Counted from the first letter of the stretch, positions 12,232 to 24,125 are shown. The stretch is 64,000 nt of DNA from Tetracentron sinense (GCA_015143295.1 JABCRI010001044.1:1-64000); one strand, 5' to 3'. The notes: generated from the sequence alone by a model not told the origin. A program made the numbers and translations.

Positions 12232-14426
12232 TCAAGTTACAATCAAGGTTACCCTGAAATCGCTAGAGAATAAAATTACTAAATCAGGTGAGGCTTTTGG
12301 GAAGCTTAACATTTTTTGAGTGAATTCCAGCAATTGTTCGGGCATTAAACGCTTCCTCCATTTAAGATCTGGTAATCTCTCACTATAAATCACCATCTTC
12401 TCTAAGACCATTGCATGCTTAAGCAGAAACTGTACAAGATCCATCTCACCGTCCCTTCCAATGAAGCCGACTATCTTTACAGTCTTAAGATTGTGCAATA
12501 GACACTGGAAAGAGTGTTTCAACGAGTTCCAATAGTTCTCTCCATCAAGAACCTACAAGGCGAGAAATTCAATTTTTAAACTGAAACCACAAATAAAGAA
12601 AACTTAAAGCGGAAAATTTATTCATAAATAGATCATAAAGCATATAAATCAAAATTCTAATTTGATGAGGAATCAAATAGGTATCATGTTTTCGAGGAAC
12701 CCACTTTAGTGCTGTTAGGGAAGTCCATGTTCACAACAAGCGACTCGAGATCAGGAGAACTTCTTAGAAGGCTTGCTATACCGGGGAGGTCTCGTTTCTT
12801 GAGGTAGGTGTCCAGTATTAAACATTTACGTTTAGATGGTGGAGAAGGCAATATTTCCAGCTCCCGTGTTGACAAAATCTTAGCACAACAAAGCAAGAAG
12901 AAAAAGAGCATGAATTTAGTAAAACAAAAATAGACTCCAAAACATGGATAACAACTTCGCATTAGAATCAATGTATTCAACTAAGCAATTCAACCTGGGA
13001 AACGGCCAAATCACTTGTGCTCGACATGATCTCTTATTGAATTGCCATGTAACTTGTTCCCTTATATCCTAGTCCCAACTCAACCAACTTACTGGGAATG
13101 ATTTGAGAGACTCAACAATGGGAGATATTTTCCATAATTCTCACATAGAAGTTTCTTACATACACAATGTGGTGCCTGACTTATACCATACTTCCCCTAA
13201 TTCGAATCATGAATGAACTCGTAAGACTAGCCAACTGGACAAAATTCTTTAATAGTCAGAGTTTTCAGAGCTTTGAAACACTTTTCAGATGAATAAATCA
13301 TACCAGGATGGTATACATGCCATATGCATAAACAAACAAACCAAGAGAGAAAAAGAAAAGGTAGATAGATAGATACTTTTGGCAAGTTCTGTTCTTCCAA
13401 ACCTCATCAAGAATAAATCAGCCCTGAAATAATGAGACAAATGCATACCTGAATACACCAAGGGCCTATTGTAAGATCTTTAACATGATGAAGCTTCTCA
13501 AAAAACTCCCTCAAAATGTTGTCCAACTCTTCAGAGTCGATATGACGACCGCTAAATCCATCTTCAGTGACTACCTCAAAATCAAGGGTCGCGTGGACTA
13601 GGCACTGCAAATTAATCAAACGACAGCTCCTATGCCAGAACCCAAGAATGGCCAGTGACTGGAGATTAGGAGCTGATATTTCTTGCACTGAATCTGAATT
13701 TGAAGCATCGTCGAAGTATACCATCAATTTTTTGAGACTCAGGGAAGTAATATTCAGATGCGTTAAGTAGTTGCATGCATGCAAATCCAAAACTTCGAGC
13801 GAAGGACTGCCTGATAATATGTCTTGCATCAAATCATCGCTTAAATAATTTTGAACTAAAGATAAAGAAGTGAGTAGTCTCCAAGAAATTGGCTCACGGA
13901 AGGTTCTGAAATGGCAGCATTTCAACCTCAATTTCTTCAGGGAAGAAATGTTGTATATATGTGGAGGTAATTCGTAAAAATCAAATGACTCGATGGTGAA
14001 GCATAAGTCTAGATCGAGCTCTTCAACCTTCTTTCTTACCACAAAACAGATCCATTTATCTACATAAGGGGCAAACCAGTCACTGAAGATGTTGAAATCA
14101 ATACGAAACTTTTGAATCTTGGAACCTTCATAGAAAAATAGAGTATGGTCGATGAAGTGAAGAAAATTGTCCTCAGGTTTATCGTCAGGATCATAGAAAT
14201 CAGGGTTAGAATAATGGAAATCAAGGTTGGGGACCGAAGCCCAGAGGAATTCCCATCTTTTGGATAACACACCCGTCTTTACAGCATCTTTCATCGGCAT
14301 GAAGGAGAGGATTTCAAGGAGGACAAAGTCCGGAAACCCCGATATTCGATCAACCCTCTCTTCCTCATCGCTGCAATTCCCCGGTCGTTTGGGACTGCTA
14401 GGTGATTCATTGGGACTGCTAGGTGT
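12232..14426 (-). CDS. F-box/LRR/FBD gene, copy B (start codon lost)
   Basis: Exon 1 ends at 13449 (CAG|GT), exon 2 is 12878-12705 (174 bp, phase 0) and exon 3 is 12552-12232. The frame is open through F-box (RVDRISGFPDFVLLEILSF, then LSKRWEFLW), an LRR-like middle (ELPPHIYN, GSPSLEVLDL) and FBD (WRKRLMPEQLLEFTQKML). In the intact copy translation starts at MVERD. Here that part is replaced by a second copy of GGGACTGCTAGGTG and the frame runs back to a TAA at 14429-14427 with no ATG. The first ATG (14300) falls inside the F-box, so a product started there would lack the N-terminal half of it. The C-terminus is longer than in copy C because the usual TAG is lost. It is probably a recent pseudogene, though a new upstream exon could rescue it. 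The role would be SCF substrate binding. Confidence 0.7.
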
Positions 14427-14430
14427 TTAG

Positions 14431-14632
14431 CATGCCTTTTAGATACGTGGAGATAATTTGTAAAGATATATTCACTTATTGCTTATGGTTATTATCAACA
14501 ATTACAACCATACAAGTGAATATAGATTCAGCGATTTGGTTTGTGGCCAATCCAGAGGCTGATCCAAGATTTGGACACCCGGATTAAGAAGCATGACCAA
14601 AGGAACAAAGAAGGAAACTTGGCCAGTAGGTC
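14431..14632. other. Rearranged junction upstream of gene B
   Basis: About 14470-14500 is an inverted copy of the array 3' flank (TATTGCTTATGGTTATTATC, elsewhere GATAATAACCATAAGC on the plus strand). 14530-14632 is a direct-orientation piece of the array module (TTGGTTTGTGGCCAATCC). The 5' end of gene B was cut away by this rearrangement. Confidence 0.6.
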
Positions 14633-17403
14633 TGTAGCGACCCCAAATCCTACCTTGACCAAATTAGGACTTTGGGTCACCACATTTCTTAAACCTGCTT
14701 AAATTCCATGACATACAAGGCATGCTAAACACGAGTCTCCAAATATGCGAATAACAGTGTTACCCAGGCACGTGGTACGGGTGCCAAGTGTCTAGGTGTC
14801 TAAGAGTGTTCGGCACGGCAAGCTCTAAAAAATCCCAATACGGCGGCACGGATGTACATATTTTTAAAAATGATTAAATATATATATATATATATATATA
14901 TTATAATTTATAACTCAAAATTTTTAAATAACAATAATAATAAAAAGATGGGGATCACCAGTCCCCAATGTTTTAAAAAAGTATATACATAAGTTATATA
15001 AAATATTCATATAGGGAGTAGAAATAAGCAACAAGAAAGAAGAGAAGAGAGATGTACATATTGATTGTTGTTGGTGTCGTGCTCTCCTAATAAAATTTCG
15101 TCTATGTTTCTAAAAAAACAACACAAATTGACAAAATTTCTTGCAATTGTATTTTTAAAATGGCATAACATATTTGAAGCACCATGCACTAATCATAATG
15201 TTAATGTCACCATGACATGGTATAGGCACGTATCAAGGAGTGTCGTGTCGTGTCATGGAGTGTCGTCTCATGTCCAAGTATCGGCACGGCAAAATTTGGG
15301 AAAACTGAAGTGCCTAGGTAACACTGGCGAATAATAAAATTTTGATATAAACTAAATCATCTTGTACAATGATAAGCCACAAACCATAACCCACCATAAA
15401 CTGAGTAGTCTAAAACCATCAACATGGTAAATCAACTAAGCAACATCGACTAAAAGTCATAAAAGTCTGATACAAACATCTCTTCCTAAAGGAAACAACT
15501 AAAACAATCAGTAGGGATAACTATCAAAATCTCTGGCCTCCCCCTCAGGAAGCTCACCTTCTTCTCCCTCTTCGGTGTAAACCTCCTCAATCCACGGCTC
15601 CTCTCTTAGACCTAAAGACATTGATAGGTCGACTGAGTATGGAATACTTGGCAGATAAACGAACGAACAACAACATAAAGTAGCATGAGCAATATCAATA
15701 TCATAGCTTAGTTTATCTATGCTTAATCATAATAGATTCACGTAACATAGGCATAATCAGAGTGCGGAGCATATAACATGTCATAACATCACCTTGACTC
15801 ATGTACTTGTGTGACTCTTATTCATGAACTTGAACTTAACATATGCATAGACTCATACATGCATGATTCGTAGTGTATTTGTCCCGACAATGCACAATCA
15901 TAGTGTTTTATCCTGACAACACATAATCAGAGTGTTTTGTCCCAGCAACGCATAGTTCATAGTGTTTTGTAACATAGTCGCGGCAACGCATAGAGTGGTA
16001 TGTTCGTAACTGGGGGTCATTTTTTCATAGCATAATTCATAATCTGCTTGTGTCCAATGCTTCGTAACATGTTCGTGTCTAATGCATGCATGCTTGTGAG
16101 ACATGTGAGACTTATGCGACATATCAACTTACCATGCAAGTGAACGTGTGCTTGAGTGTCGTAATTGACATTCGAGTGAGTCATCCCTTAGGTTCTGATC
16201 TCCCACCATGGAAACTCCATCATAACGTCTCATACCGAATGGTTAGAGAATTCTCGGTTTGGAAGACTTCCCTCTAAGATTTGGCCTACTCGAATACCTA
16301 TCACCATATAAAGTAAATAGGGCATAATTTATCATGACAAACAACAATATCCATTAGACTTAGTTTCTTAATAATCAATAACAACATACTAGTATTCATC
16401 ATTCTTAAGCATTTCAACAAACACCTTGAGTGCGTTAATTATGGATACTTTGCCCTTCCCTATTTCTAATATTCCACCACATCAAAACTCATTCATACAA
16501 CCCAAACATAATCCACATCTATACATTCATCTCATCCTCCATAGTATTTCCCATCCTCCATACAATCCATCCATGGTATTAAACAATATTTCCATCTCTA
16601 ATAAACTTAATTCATACTTAGTTGGGAAAAAAATATCAAATCTCTGTTTCTTATCATCTCTATCATACTAATATTCACAAAACATCATTATAGAGTTAAG
16701 TTGGGGAATTTATCGACCTTAGAGATCCTTCCCTTGGATCCAAATTGCTCAAGAAGGCTTTCGGGAAGATCTTCAAGCTAATCTTCTTCTCCCTTGAGCA
16801 ATTCCTTCCTCTTCAAGCCAAAACCCTTGAGCAATTCCTTCCTCTTCAAACCAAAACTCTCTTAAAACCCTAGGTTTTCCCCAAATCTCACCCAAATTAA
16901 GTTAGAAACTCTTTAGAGTCTAAAACCCTCGAATTAGAAGTGTTATTTATAGGATAGAGGTTTAAAACCCTCATTTCTGTAACTTTTTTTAAAACCTGAT
17001 ACGCATGTTGCGATTGATCGTCCACCAAGTGCGATCGATAGTCAACCTTTAGTGCGATCGATAGTCAACCTTCAATGCGATCAATTGTCCACCAAGTGCG
17101 ATTGATTGTAACCCACACAGAAGCTAACCCAACTTTTCAGATTCCTGGTAATCGATCGTTAATACTTATGTGATCGATTGTCCCCAAAACAGAAGGCTGC
17201 CCAGGTTTTTGGTCCAGGGCAATCAATCGTCGGCTCTAGGGCGATTGATCGTAAGATCTGTTTTTCCACTTTTAAATTGCTTAGACACTTTAGACTCTCC
17301 CCACCGCTTAGACACAACAAAGCACGCATAAAGACATGACAAAAGACCATTACAAACCTTATAAATTGAATTAAAGGCATGGAAGAAGGTTCGAGTCTCT
17401 ACA
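14633..17403 (+). mobile_element. Solo LTR, chromovirus-like Ty3-gypsy (LTR 1)
   Basis: It starts TGTAGCGACCCC and ends GTCTCTACA, with a 5-bp target duplication AGGTC at 14628-14632 and 17404-17408. At about 2.2 kb without its nested hAT it fits the very long LTRs of Tekay/Del-type elements. No internal region or second LTR is present, as expected after LTR-LTR recombination. Inside are roughly 30-bp repeats (CATAGTGTTTTGTCC) at 15870-16000, a 34-bp duplication near 16790-16860 and nine GCGATCGAT-type motifs at 17010-17250. Confidence 0.75.
14755..15326. mobile_element. Non-autonomous hAT element in LTR 1
   Basis: 572 bp with ends CAGTGTTACCCAGGCAC and, inverted on the right, CAGTGTTACCTAGGCAC. 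The perfect 8-bp target duplication GCGAATAA lies at 14747-14754 and 15327-15334. The interior has GGCACGG and GTGTCGTGTCGTGTC motifs and an AT run, with no transposase. Classic hAT signature. Confidence 0.88.
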
Positions 17404-17982
17404 AGGTCTGTTGGAAAAGAATTTCTCAACGATCACAACTGTTTGTAAGAAAATCTTCTTAGCAGAAACACAACAAATTCTATGATAAAGACAAAATATT
17501 GAGTAATCTAAAGAAACAAGCCCCACAATGTCTAATATAGCACAAACTGAACTTGTACCAGTTTGTTTTCTGTGAGTGTAATTTACATGGATGTAGCAAA
17601 CAAAAAAAGTGATTCATTTGGTATGTTAATAATTTTATCCAAGAGGACCAAGACAATAGCATTCTTGAGGATAGATTTCAGTAGATCAATCTTGTCCTTC
17701 CATTTGTTAAATCCATTTATATCCAGACTTGAGGCAATATAAAATGCAATCAAATGGTTTCCCTTGTGATTCCTAATAGTCTTGATGGAAATTAGCGTTT
17801 CTGAGAAATGCTAGTTTCAGGTAGCCCTAAAAATTCAAATATTGTTTAATTTCGATTTTCTGCAAGACCTACATAAGTGTGGCAAACTAAGAAAAAAGTA
17901 AAGTGACTGATAATAACCATAAGCAGTAAGTGAATATACCAAGTACTCAATTCAAGTTAAAATCAAGGTTACCTTGGAATCG
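17404..17982. repeat. Shared array module downstream of gene C
   Basis: Continues the module interrupted by LTR 1. It runs from the GGTCTGTTGGAAAAG motif through the TCTAATATAGC and GATAATAACCATAAGC landmarks to the end of gene C. Confidence 0.65.
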
Positions 17983-20055
17983 CTAAGAGAATAAAATTAT
18001 TGTATGAGGTGAGGCTTTTGGGAAGCTTAACATCTTTTGAGTGAATTCCAGCAATTGTTCGGGCATAAAACGCTTCCTCCATTTAAGATCCAGTAATCTC
18101 TCACTATAAATCACCATCTTCTCTAAGACCATTGCATGCTTGAGCAGAAACTGTACAAGATCCATCTCACCGTCCCTTCCAATGAAGCCAACTATCTTTA
18201 CAGTCTTAAGATTGTGCAATAGACACTGGAAAGAGTGTTTCAACGAGTTCCAATAGTTCTCTCCATCAAGAACCTACAAGGCGAGAAATTCAATTTTTAA
18301 ACTGAAACCACAAATAAAGAAAACTTAAAGCGGAAAATTTATTCATAAATAGATCATAAAGCATATAAATCAAAATTCTAATTCGATGAGGAATCAAATA
18401 GGTATCATGTTTTCGAGGAACCCACTTTATTTCTGTTAGGGAAGTCCCTGTTCACAACAAGCGTCTCTAGATCAGGAGAACTTCTTAGCAGGCTTGCTAT
18501 ACCGGGGAGGTCCCATTTCTTGAGGTAGGTGTTCAGTTTTAAAAATTTGCGTTTGGATGGTGGAGAAGGCAATATTTCCAGCTCCCGTGTTGACAAAATC
18601 TTAGCATAACAAAGCAAGAAGAAAAAGAACATGAGTTTAGTGAAACAAAAATAGACTTCAAAACATGGATTACAACTTCGCACTAGATGCAATGTATTCA
18701 ACTAAGCAATTCAACCAGTGGAAATGGCCAAATCACTTGTGCTCAACATGATCTCTTATTGAATTGCCATGTAACTTGTTCCTTTATAACCTAATCCCAA
18801 CTCAACAAACTTCCTGGGAACGATTTGAGAGACTCAACAATGGGAGATATTCTCCATTATTCTAACATAGAAGTTTCATAGGAACACAAAGCGGTGCTTG
18901 ACTTATACCATACTTCCCCTAATTTCGAATCATGAATGAACTCGTAAGACTAGCCAAGTTAGTCGACAGAATTTTTCAATAGTCTGAGTTTTCAGAGCTT
19001 TGAAACACTTTTCAGATGAATAAATCATGGTACACATGTCATATGCATAAACAAACAAACAAACAAACCTGAATACACCAAGTACCTATCGTAAGATCCC
19101 TAACATGATGAAGCTTCTCAAGAAGCTCCCTCAAAATGCTGTCCAACTCTTCAGAATCAAGCTCACGATCGCTATACCCACCATCGGTGACTAGCTCAAA
19201 ATCGAGGGTCGCGTGGACTAGACAATGCAAATTAATCAATCGACACCTCCTACCCCATAACCCAAGAATGGCTAATGACTGGAGATTAGGAGCTGATATT
19301 TCTAGCACTGAATCTGCCTTTGTAGAATCGTAGTCATCGTAGTGTACCATCAATTTTTTGAGAATTGGGGAAGTAATATTCAGATGTGTTAAGTCCCTGC
19401 ATTCTTGTAAATCCAAAACTTCGAGGGAAGGACTGCCTGAAAATATGTCTTGCATCAAATGGTCGCTCAAATAAATGTGAACTAAAGATAAAGAAGTGAG
19501 TAGTCTCCAAGAAAATAGGCCATGGGGTCTGAAATTGCAGTATTTCAAACTCAATTTTTTCAGGGAAGTAATGTTGTATATATGTGGAGGTAATTCGTAA
19601 AGATCGGAATATTCGGTAAAGGATAAGTCTAGATGGAGCTCTTCAACTTTCTTTCTTACCATAAAACGGATCCATGTATCTACATAAGGGGCAAACCAGC
19701 CACTGAACTCGTTGAAATCAACACGAAACTTTCGAATCTTGAAACCTTCATAGAAAAATAGAGTACGGTCGACCAAGTAAAGGAATTTGTCCTCAGGTTT
19801 ATCGTTAGGATCAAAGAAATCAGGGTTAGAATAATGGAAATCAAGGTCGGGGACCGAAGCCCAGAGGAATTCCCATCTTTTGGATAACACACCAGTCTTT
19901 ACAGCATCTTTCATTGGCATGAAGGATAGGATTTCAAGGAGGATATAGTCCGGCAACCCTGAGATTCGATCAACCCTCTCTTCCTCATCGCTGCAATTCC
20001 CCGGCTGTTTGGGACTGCTAGGTGATTCATTGGAATTATTGTCTCTCTCTACCAT
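17983..20055 (-). CDS. F-box/LRR/FBD protein gene, copy C (intact)
   Basis: Three exons: 20055-19069 (329 codons), 18599-18426 (58 codons) and 18273-17983 (96 codons plus TAG), with introns of 469 and 152 bp. All junctions are phase 0 with GT...AG. The product of about 483 aa is normal for plant FBD proteins. The F-box is at about residues 28-68 (VDRISGLPDYILLEILSF, LSKRWEFLW), then LRR-like repeats (DLYELPPHIYNITSLKKL, GSPSLEVLDL, ISAPNLQSLAIL), then HHVRDLTIGTWCIQ and the FBD domain in exon 3 (WRKRFMPEQLLEFTQKML). By family knowledge the F-box binds Skp1 in an SCF ubiquitin ligase and the LRR/FBD part binds the target, which is unknown. The start is the first ATG and is supported by the conserved leader. 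A foldback MITE lies about 130 bp upstream and may form part of the promoter. Confidence 0.9.
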
Positions 20056-20189
20056 GATTTCTTTACTTTCTCATCAAGGATTTTGCTAGCCCCAGTCGCA
20101 AAACAAGCACTCCTCTTCTCTATCAAACAAAAACAAATGCAGAAAGTAAAGAGAACGAAAGAGAAGGAGATTCTTGGGAGATCGAATCA
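20056..20189 (-). promoter_or_regulatory. 5' leader and proximal promoter of gene C
   Basis: On the minus strand this is a CT-rich stretch (CTCCTTCTCTTTCGTTCTC) typical of a plant transcription start and 5' UTR. I see no clear TATA box. Part of it survives in front of pseudogene A. Confidence 0.4.
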
Positions 20190-20690
20190 CAGCTAATCGC
20201 GATTGAACTCCGCAAGAGTTCAATCGCACCCAAAAGTAAACACTTGTCCATTTTAATCCCTATTAATCATGGTTATGATTGACACCCTGCCTCTTGCGTG
20301 AGTGGTAGAGGTGAGTGGTAGGGGTGTGGCCTTTCATGGAGGAGGTCTAGGATCTAATCCCACCCGGGTATAAGTTGTAAGAGCTCCACTGCCCAAGCTA
20401 ATTTTTGACCGTCTGACTCTACTAATGTAGGTAAATGATATCTCTTATATAAAAAAAAAAATCTTGGTTAAGATTCACTAACCTTTAGGATTCAACTTAG
20501 TTTTTAAAAAATTAACCTTAGAGTTAAAATTTCTTAACCTAGGGTCAATTTTTTTAAATTATGAACCTTAAGAGTTATTAATCTTAACCATGGTTAATAA
20601 AAGATAAAATGAATACATGTTGACCCGTTGGTGCGATTGTACTCTCCCCGAGTTCAATCGCGATTGGCTCCGATAGTCCGAAGTGATCTC
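20190..20690. mobile_element. Foldback MITE with a nested SINE, upstream of gene C
   Basis: The outer ends are inverted: AATCGCGATTGAACTC on the left and GAGTTCAATCGCGATTGG on the right. Inner arms GGTTAAGATTCACTAACC and TTAATCTTAACCATGG also pair. A SINE interrupts the left arm at 20281. It lies in the likely promoter region of gene C. Confidence 0.68.
20281..20465 (+). mobile_element. tRNA-derived SINE
   Basis: The head has a pol III-like internal promoter with a B-box-like GGATCTAATCCC. The tail ends in A-rich sequence (TATATAAAAAAAAAA). The flanks GGTTATGATT (20271-20280) and GGTTAAGATT (20466-20475) form a target duplication with one mismatch. About 185 bp, usual for plant SINEs. Confidence 0.65.
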
Positions 20691-21010
20691 AATTTTTGGT
20701 ATGTATCAGTTTTCAGAACCGGATCAGGCTCGAACCGTTAGAGTGGCTGGTTCCCGGTCCGGTTCAACCGTGTCCTTTTATTAATAAAATAATGTTTTTG
20801 TTTTCCTTTTTCCTTTTTCCCTGATTGACTCTATTTGTTTTTAACCCCGATTTTCTGATTGAACCGATCGGATCTGGTCGGTTCTACCGGTTTTTAATAT
20901 CGTCCGATTTTAACGGTTTTCGGAATTGGTGACCTGACAGGTTCTCGGTGTTACCAATTTTACCGATTCAATCGGTCGGTCTAGTCTAGTTTTAATAACA
21001 CTAAGGTATA
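20691..21010. other. CCGGTTC-rich repeat segment
   Basis: Repeated CCGGTTC / GAACCGGATC words (GGTCCGGTTCAACCG, GGTTCTACCGG) with an end TTTTAATAACACTAAGG, resembling a degenerate small DNA transposon. The left end is not resolved. No gene. Confidence 0.4.
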
Positions 21011-22160
21011 TGAAGGATATCGAATCACAGCCAATTGCAATTGAATAGGGGGAGAGTTCAATTGCACCCACAAGCTAACACTTGTCCCTTTTAACCTTAT
21101 TAACTATGGTTAATAACTTAAGATTTACCACCCTTGAGGTTCAACAATATAACCTTGGTTTTTAAAAAAATATATAACTCTAGTTAAGAATTTTTAACTG
21201 TGGGGGAAATTTACCCCGTCTCAGCAGTAATCCAGATGCTTCCAACTAATTGGTTGGAGATGATAGGGTGAAGTCATTCGACCTACAAAGACACTCTAAA
21301 GCTTAAGTTAGAACGAATGAAAAGTAGAAATTCATATTAGTCCCAGAAAGTTGTGTCATCTTCTTATGCTTTGATCCATATATTTATAGACGAATAGTTG
21401 TCCACATGTTATCATCAGTGTTGATTGTGCATGCTTGTTGATCAATTGACAGCTCTTCGTGAAGATCACATGATAGTTATTACGTGTCAAGCATACAACA
21501 TAAGGAGATAATATTTAATCATAAATGCATTTATCAATACTATGTGTCAACAATCTACGAGCTATCATAAATATTGAGTCAGAGAGCATGTGCGTTTTTG
21601 TGGGATAAGGTGATAGCATGTGAAGATAAGTGAGATTTTGTGATAATGATTGCAGAACTTATTGTCTTCTATGTTTGTTTCTACATATGACATATATCTT
21701 GTCTTATTCAAAGTTTTGGTCTTTAGTTAATATAAATTCGAACTTGTTTAGGTTGTTAGCTTCTTAGATAAAAGTCAATTATATACGAGCTATATGACAG
21801 CTGTCATATACGAGTATAGCTCATATGCACGAGCTAAGATAACAGCTGACATATTCAAGCATAGTTGATAAGCACGAGTTAAGAAGACATCTGGCATATT
21901 CGAGCATAGCTAATGTGCACAAGCTAATATGACAGTTGACATATTCGAGCTATATATAGTAGTTGGTGTATACAAGCTACAGATGATAGTTAGCAGGTGA
22001 ACTTTTATCCTCACATTAACCCTTTGGGTTAACATTTATTTTTAAAAACTAAGGTTATATTGTTGAACCCCAAAGGTTGGTGAATCTTAATCACAGTTAA
22101 TAGGAGTTTAAATGGACACGTGTTGGTTGTACAATTGAACTCTCTCCAAAGTCGATCAAA
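21011..22160. mobile_element. Foldback MITE split by a solo LTR
   Basis: The left arm (AATTGCAATTGAATAGGG, CTTAAGATTTACCACCC) and the right arm (GGTGAATCTTAATCACAG, ACAATTGAACTCTC) are inverted repeats of the same MITE family as 20190-20690. An 817-bp solo LTR separates them. Confidence 0.65.
21199..22015. mobile_element. Solo LTR, Ty3-gypsy-like (LTR 4)
   Basis: 817 bp, TGTGGGGGAAAT...TTATCCTCACA, with target duplication TTAAC at 21194-21198 and 22016-22020. The terminal bases resemble those of the Tat-type LTR at 50036. At 21775-21960 about four copies of a ~57-bp unit (CGAGCTATATGACAGCTG type) look like an enhancer repeat. A TATATATAG lies near 21950. Confidence 0.75.
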
Positions 22161-22357
22161 GAAAAACAAAAGAAAATCTATTGTTGGCCTATGGCCTGAC
22201 CTTGGTAAGTGAGGCCATCCTTGCCTATCCTTTAATAGCCCTACTTTATCTCAAATTTTGAATTGGACTAGGATTGAGACATGACAACCTTGACTGAATC
22301 AGTTTATTTTGATTTAAGTAGAACGCACGCATGTGAATATAGGATAAAGAGTTGTAT
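22161..22357. repeat. Dispersed repeat, GGCCTGACCTTGGTAAG type
   Basis: Similar to 2090-2170, 35390-35600 and 35800-36060 (CTGACCTTGG, TTGAATTGGACTAGG, TTTATTTTGAT). Superfamily unknown. Confidence 0.5.
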
Positions 22358-22518
22358 TTTTATTTTTTTTTTTTTGGTATGCTCTAATCATTTATCTAAC
22401 TATATTAGGGGGGTTAGGGGTCAGCAGGGTTAGCACTCATGGTCAGCGTCAACAGCCACACCAAAGACTCGAAACCTAAAGGGAGATACACTACCACTGG
22501 GACAAACCATTGGTGTGT
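22358..22518 (-). mobile_element. tRNA-derived SINE (minus strand)
   Basis: On the minus strand it starts with an A-box-like TTGTCCCAGTGGTAGTG, then a B-box-like GGTTTCGAGTC, and ends in an A-rich tail (T-rich at 22358-22375 on the plus strand). A perfect 19-bp target duplication, ATAGGATAAAGAGTTGTAT, lies at 22339-22357 and 22519-22537. One of the clearest elements in the window. Confidence 0.88.
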
Positions 22519-22537
22519 ATAGGATAAAGAGTTGTAT

Positions 22538-23240
22538 AAAAGGGTAGAAAAATAATATGCTTAGGTAGATTTGTTAGAGGGATAGTTAGAGGGTCATCAA
22601 CTGTAGATCACTAATGAAGACATACCAATAGCACCATAAATCTAAACCTCAAGTTGACACTTAAAATCCTCCATTAAGCCTGTAAATCAACAACAAGAAC
22701 TATAAATAAAAAATTTCAATTATCACTTTTGTAAAACCGTATACTTTAATCTTTAGAACTAAAACCCGTAAAAGTTATCCCAATAATCTGAATTTTAACA
22801 CCGAACATGAAATCACGTAAGTTCTAGTCTAAATATGAAAATTCAATCATCATTTAAAAAAAAAAAACTTTAATCCAACAAATCCAAAACCATTCAAGCA
22901 AGTAATTTAAGGCACTGGACATTTAAAATGATATCCCAGAAGAATTAGATATTTGAGAGTACAATAGATCCCAAAATGAAATCTAATGATAACACAACCA
23001 ATTATGGTTGTTCCGACAGAAAATCCCTTTCACAAAAATTACAAAACCCCCGCTTTCTCACAAACAAATTCAGGAAAAAAAATCCAGCTCTCCTCATGGA
23101 GACTTTGTCACCATTTATCACCCTTAAAGGCCTCTATCTCGAACCAAATAAACTCATGCGTTACCAACAGCCAGGTTGGGAAGCACTTCAAACTCACCTA
23201 GCGAAATTCAACCTTGTGAAAAAAATTGATTATCTCACCC
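22538..23240. other. AT-rich unique stretch
   Basis: It holds a plus-strand open stretch of about 89 codons (22976-23245) with no recognisable domain and no match to the related segment near 36700. I see no supportable gene. Confidence 0.3.
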
Positions 23241-23870
23241 TGTGAACAAATAGTGGAGCGGCATAATTGTGAATTGATATAATGCATTTTGCTTGGTGAG
23301 CTCAAATTTCTACACATCAGTAATACTCATTTAAACAGTTATGAATGTCTGCCCCTCATGTTCTTGGGATCTAGTTTCAAAACGAAAAATTCTCAATGAA
23401 ATGGCAAAAGATTTCCATGATGTCCTGCTAACGACTAAGGATTAGTTTATGACTTGTACCAAAAGAAAAATGTGGAGACCCCTTGCCCTGAATGAGCCAT
23501 CAAAGTGGAGTGGAGCCTGACTTGACCCATATCTTATTTTGGCCTATCATTTTTCGTCTGAACTTTATATGACCGTTTTAATTTATACAATTATTTCCAT
23601 ATAAATAGAGAACAAAACATTCAGTCATTTGTCTTGAGACATCATTTGTCTTAAGCTATCATTACAAGCTAATTATCCTTCACCAGTAGTTCATTAATTG
23701 AAGATATCATTTTTCGAATAAAGCTTTGAGATCACACACTGCAACGAGCTGGCCAATTTTCAGCCTGAACAAACCTTTTTAGGCCATCCAATCGGTTGGA
23801 TACTGATCATGAAGTGTTGGCCCTTGTGATGTTGCTCATTGTCAATATTTGTCTTAATTGAAAAAAATAT
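23241..23870. repeat. Segmental duplication, copy 1 (partner 36910-38050)
   Basis: Matching landmarks in both are GAATGAGCCATCAAAGTGG, GGAGCCTGACTTGACCCA, GGTTGGATACTGATCATGAA and TGTTGGCC. Both copies lead into the same exon-like module (24290 and 38240). Probably the ancestral upstream region of an array unit. Confidence 0.6.
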
Positions 23871-24125
23871 TAATCTTAAGTTGATTAAGTTTAATCACAG
23901 TTAAAGAAGGATCTACAAGCTGCCATTTGTCCCTTTCAATACATAGTAATTGTAGTTAAGATTCACTCACCCCTAAGGTTCATCCATTTAACCTTGGTTT
24001 TTAAAAGAAAAATATTAATTTCAGCTTGAGTAAATTTAACCACAAATAAAGGGAGACAGACGGAACGCGAGCATAAAAAAATTACAAACTTTTGAAGGGG
24101 CCAAACTCCCTCACATAGTCAACAA

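Noticed and set aside
22976-23245. Plus-strand open frame of 89 codons
   Set aside because: No domain, no start context, and the related block near 36700 does not keep it.
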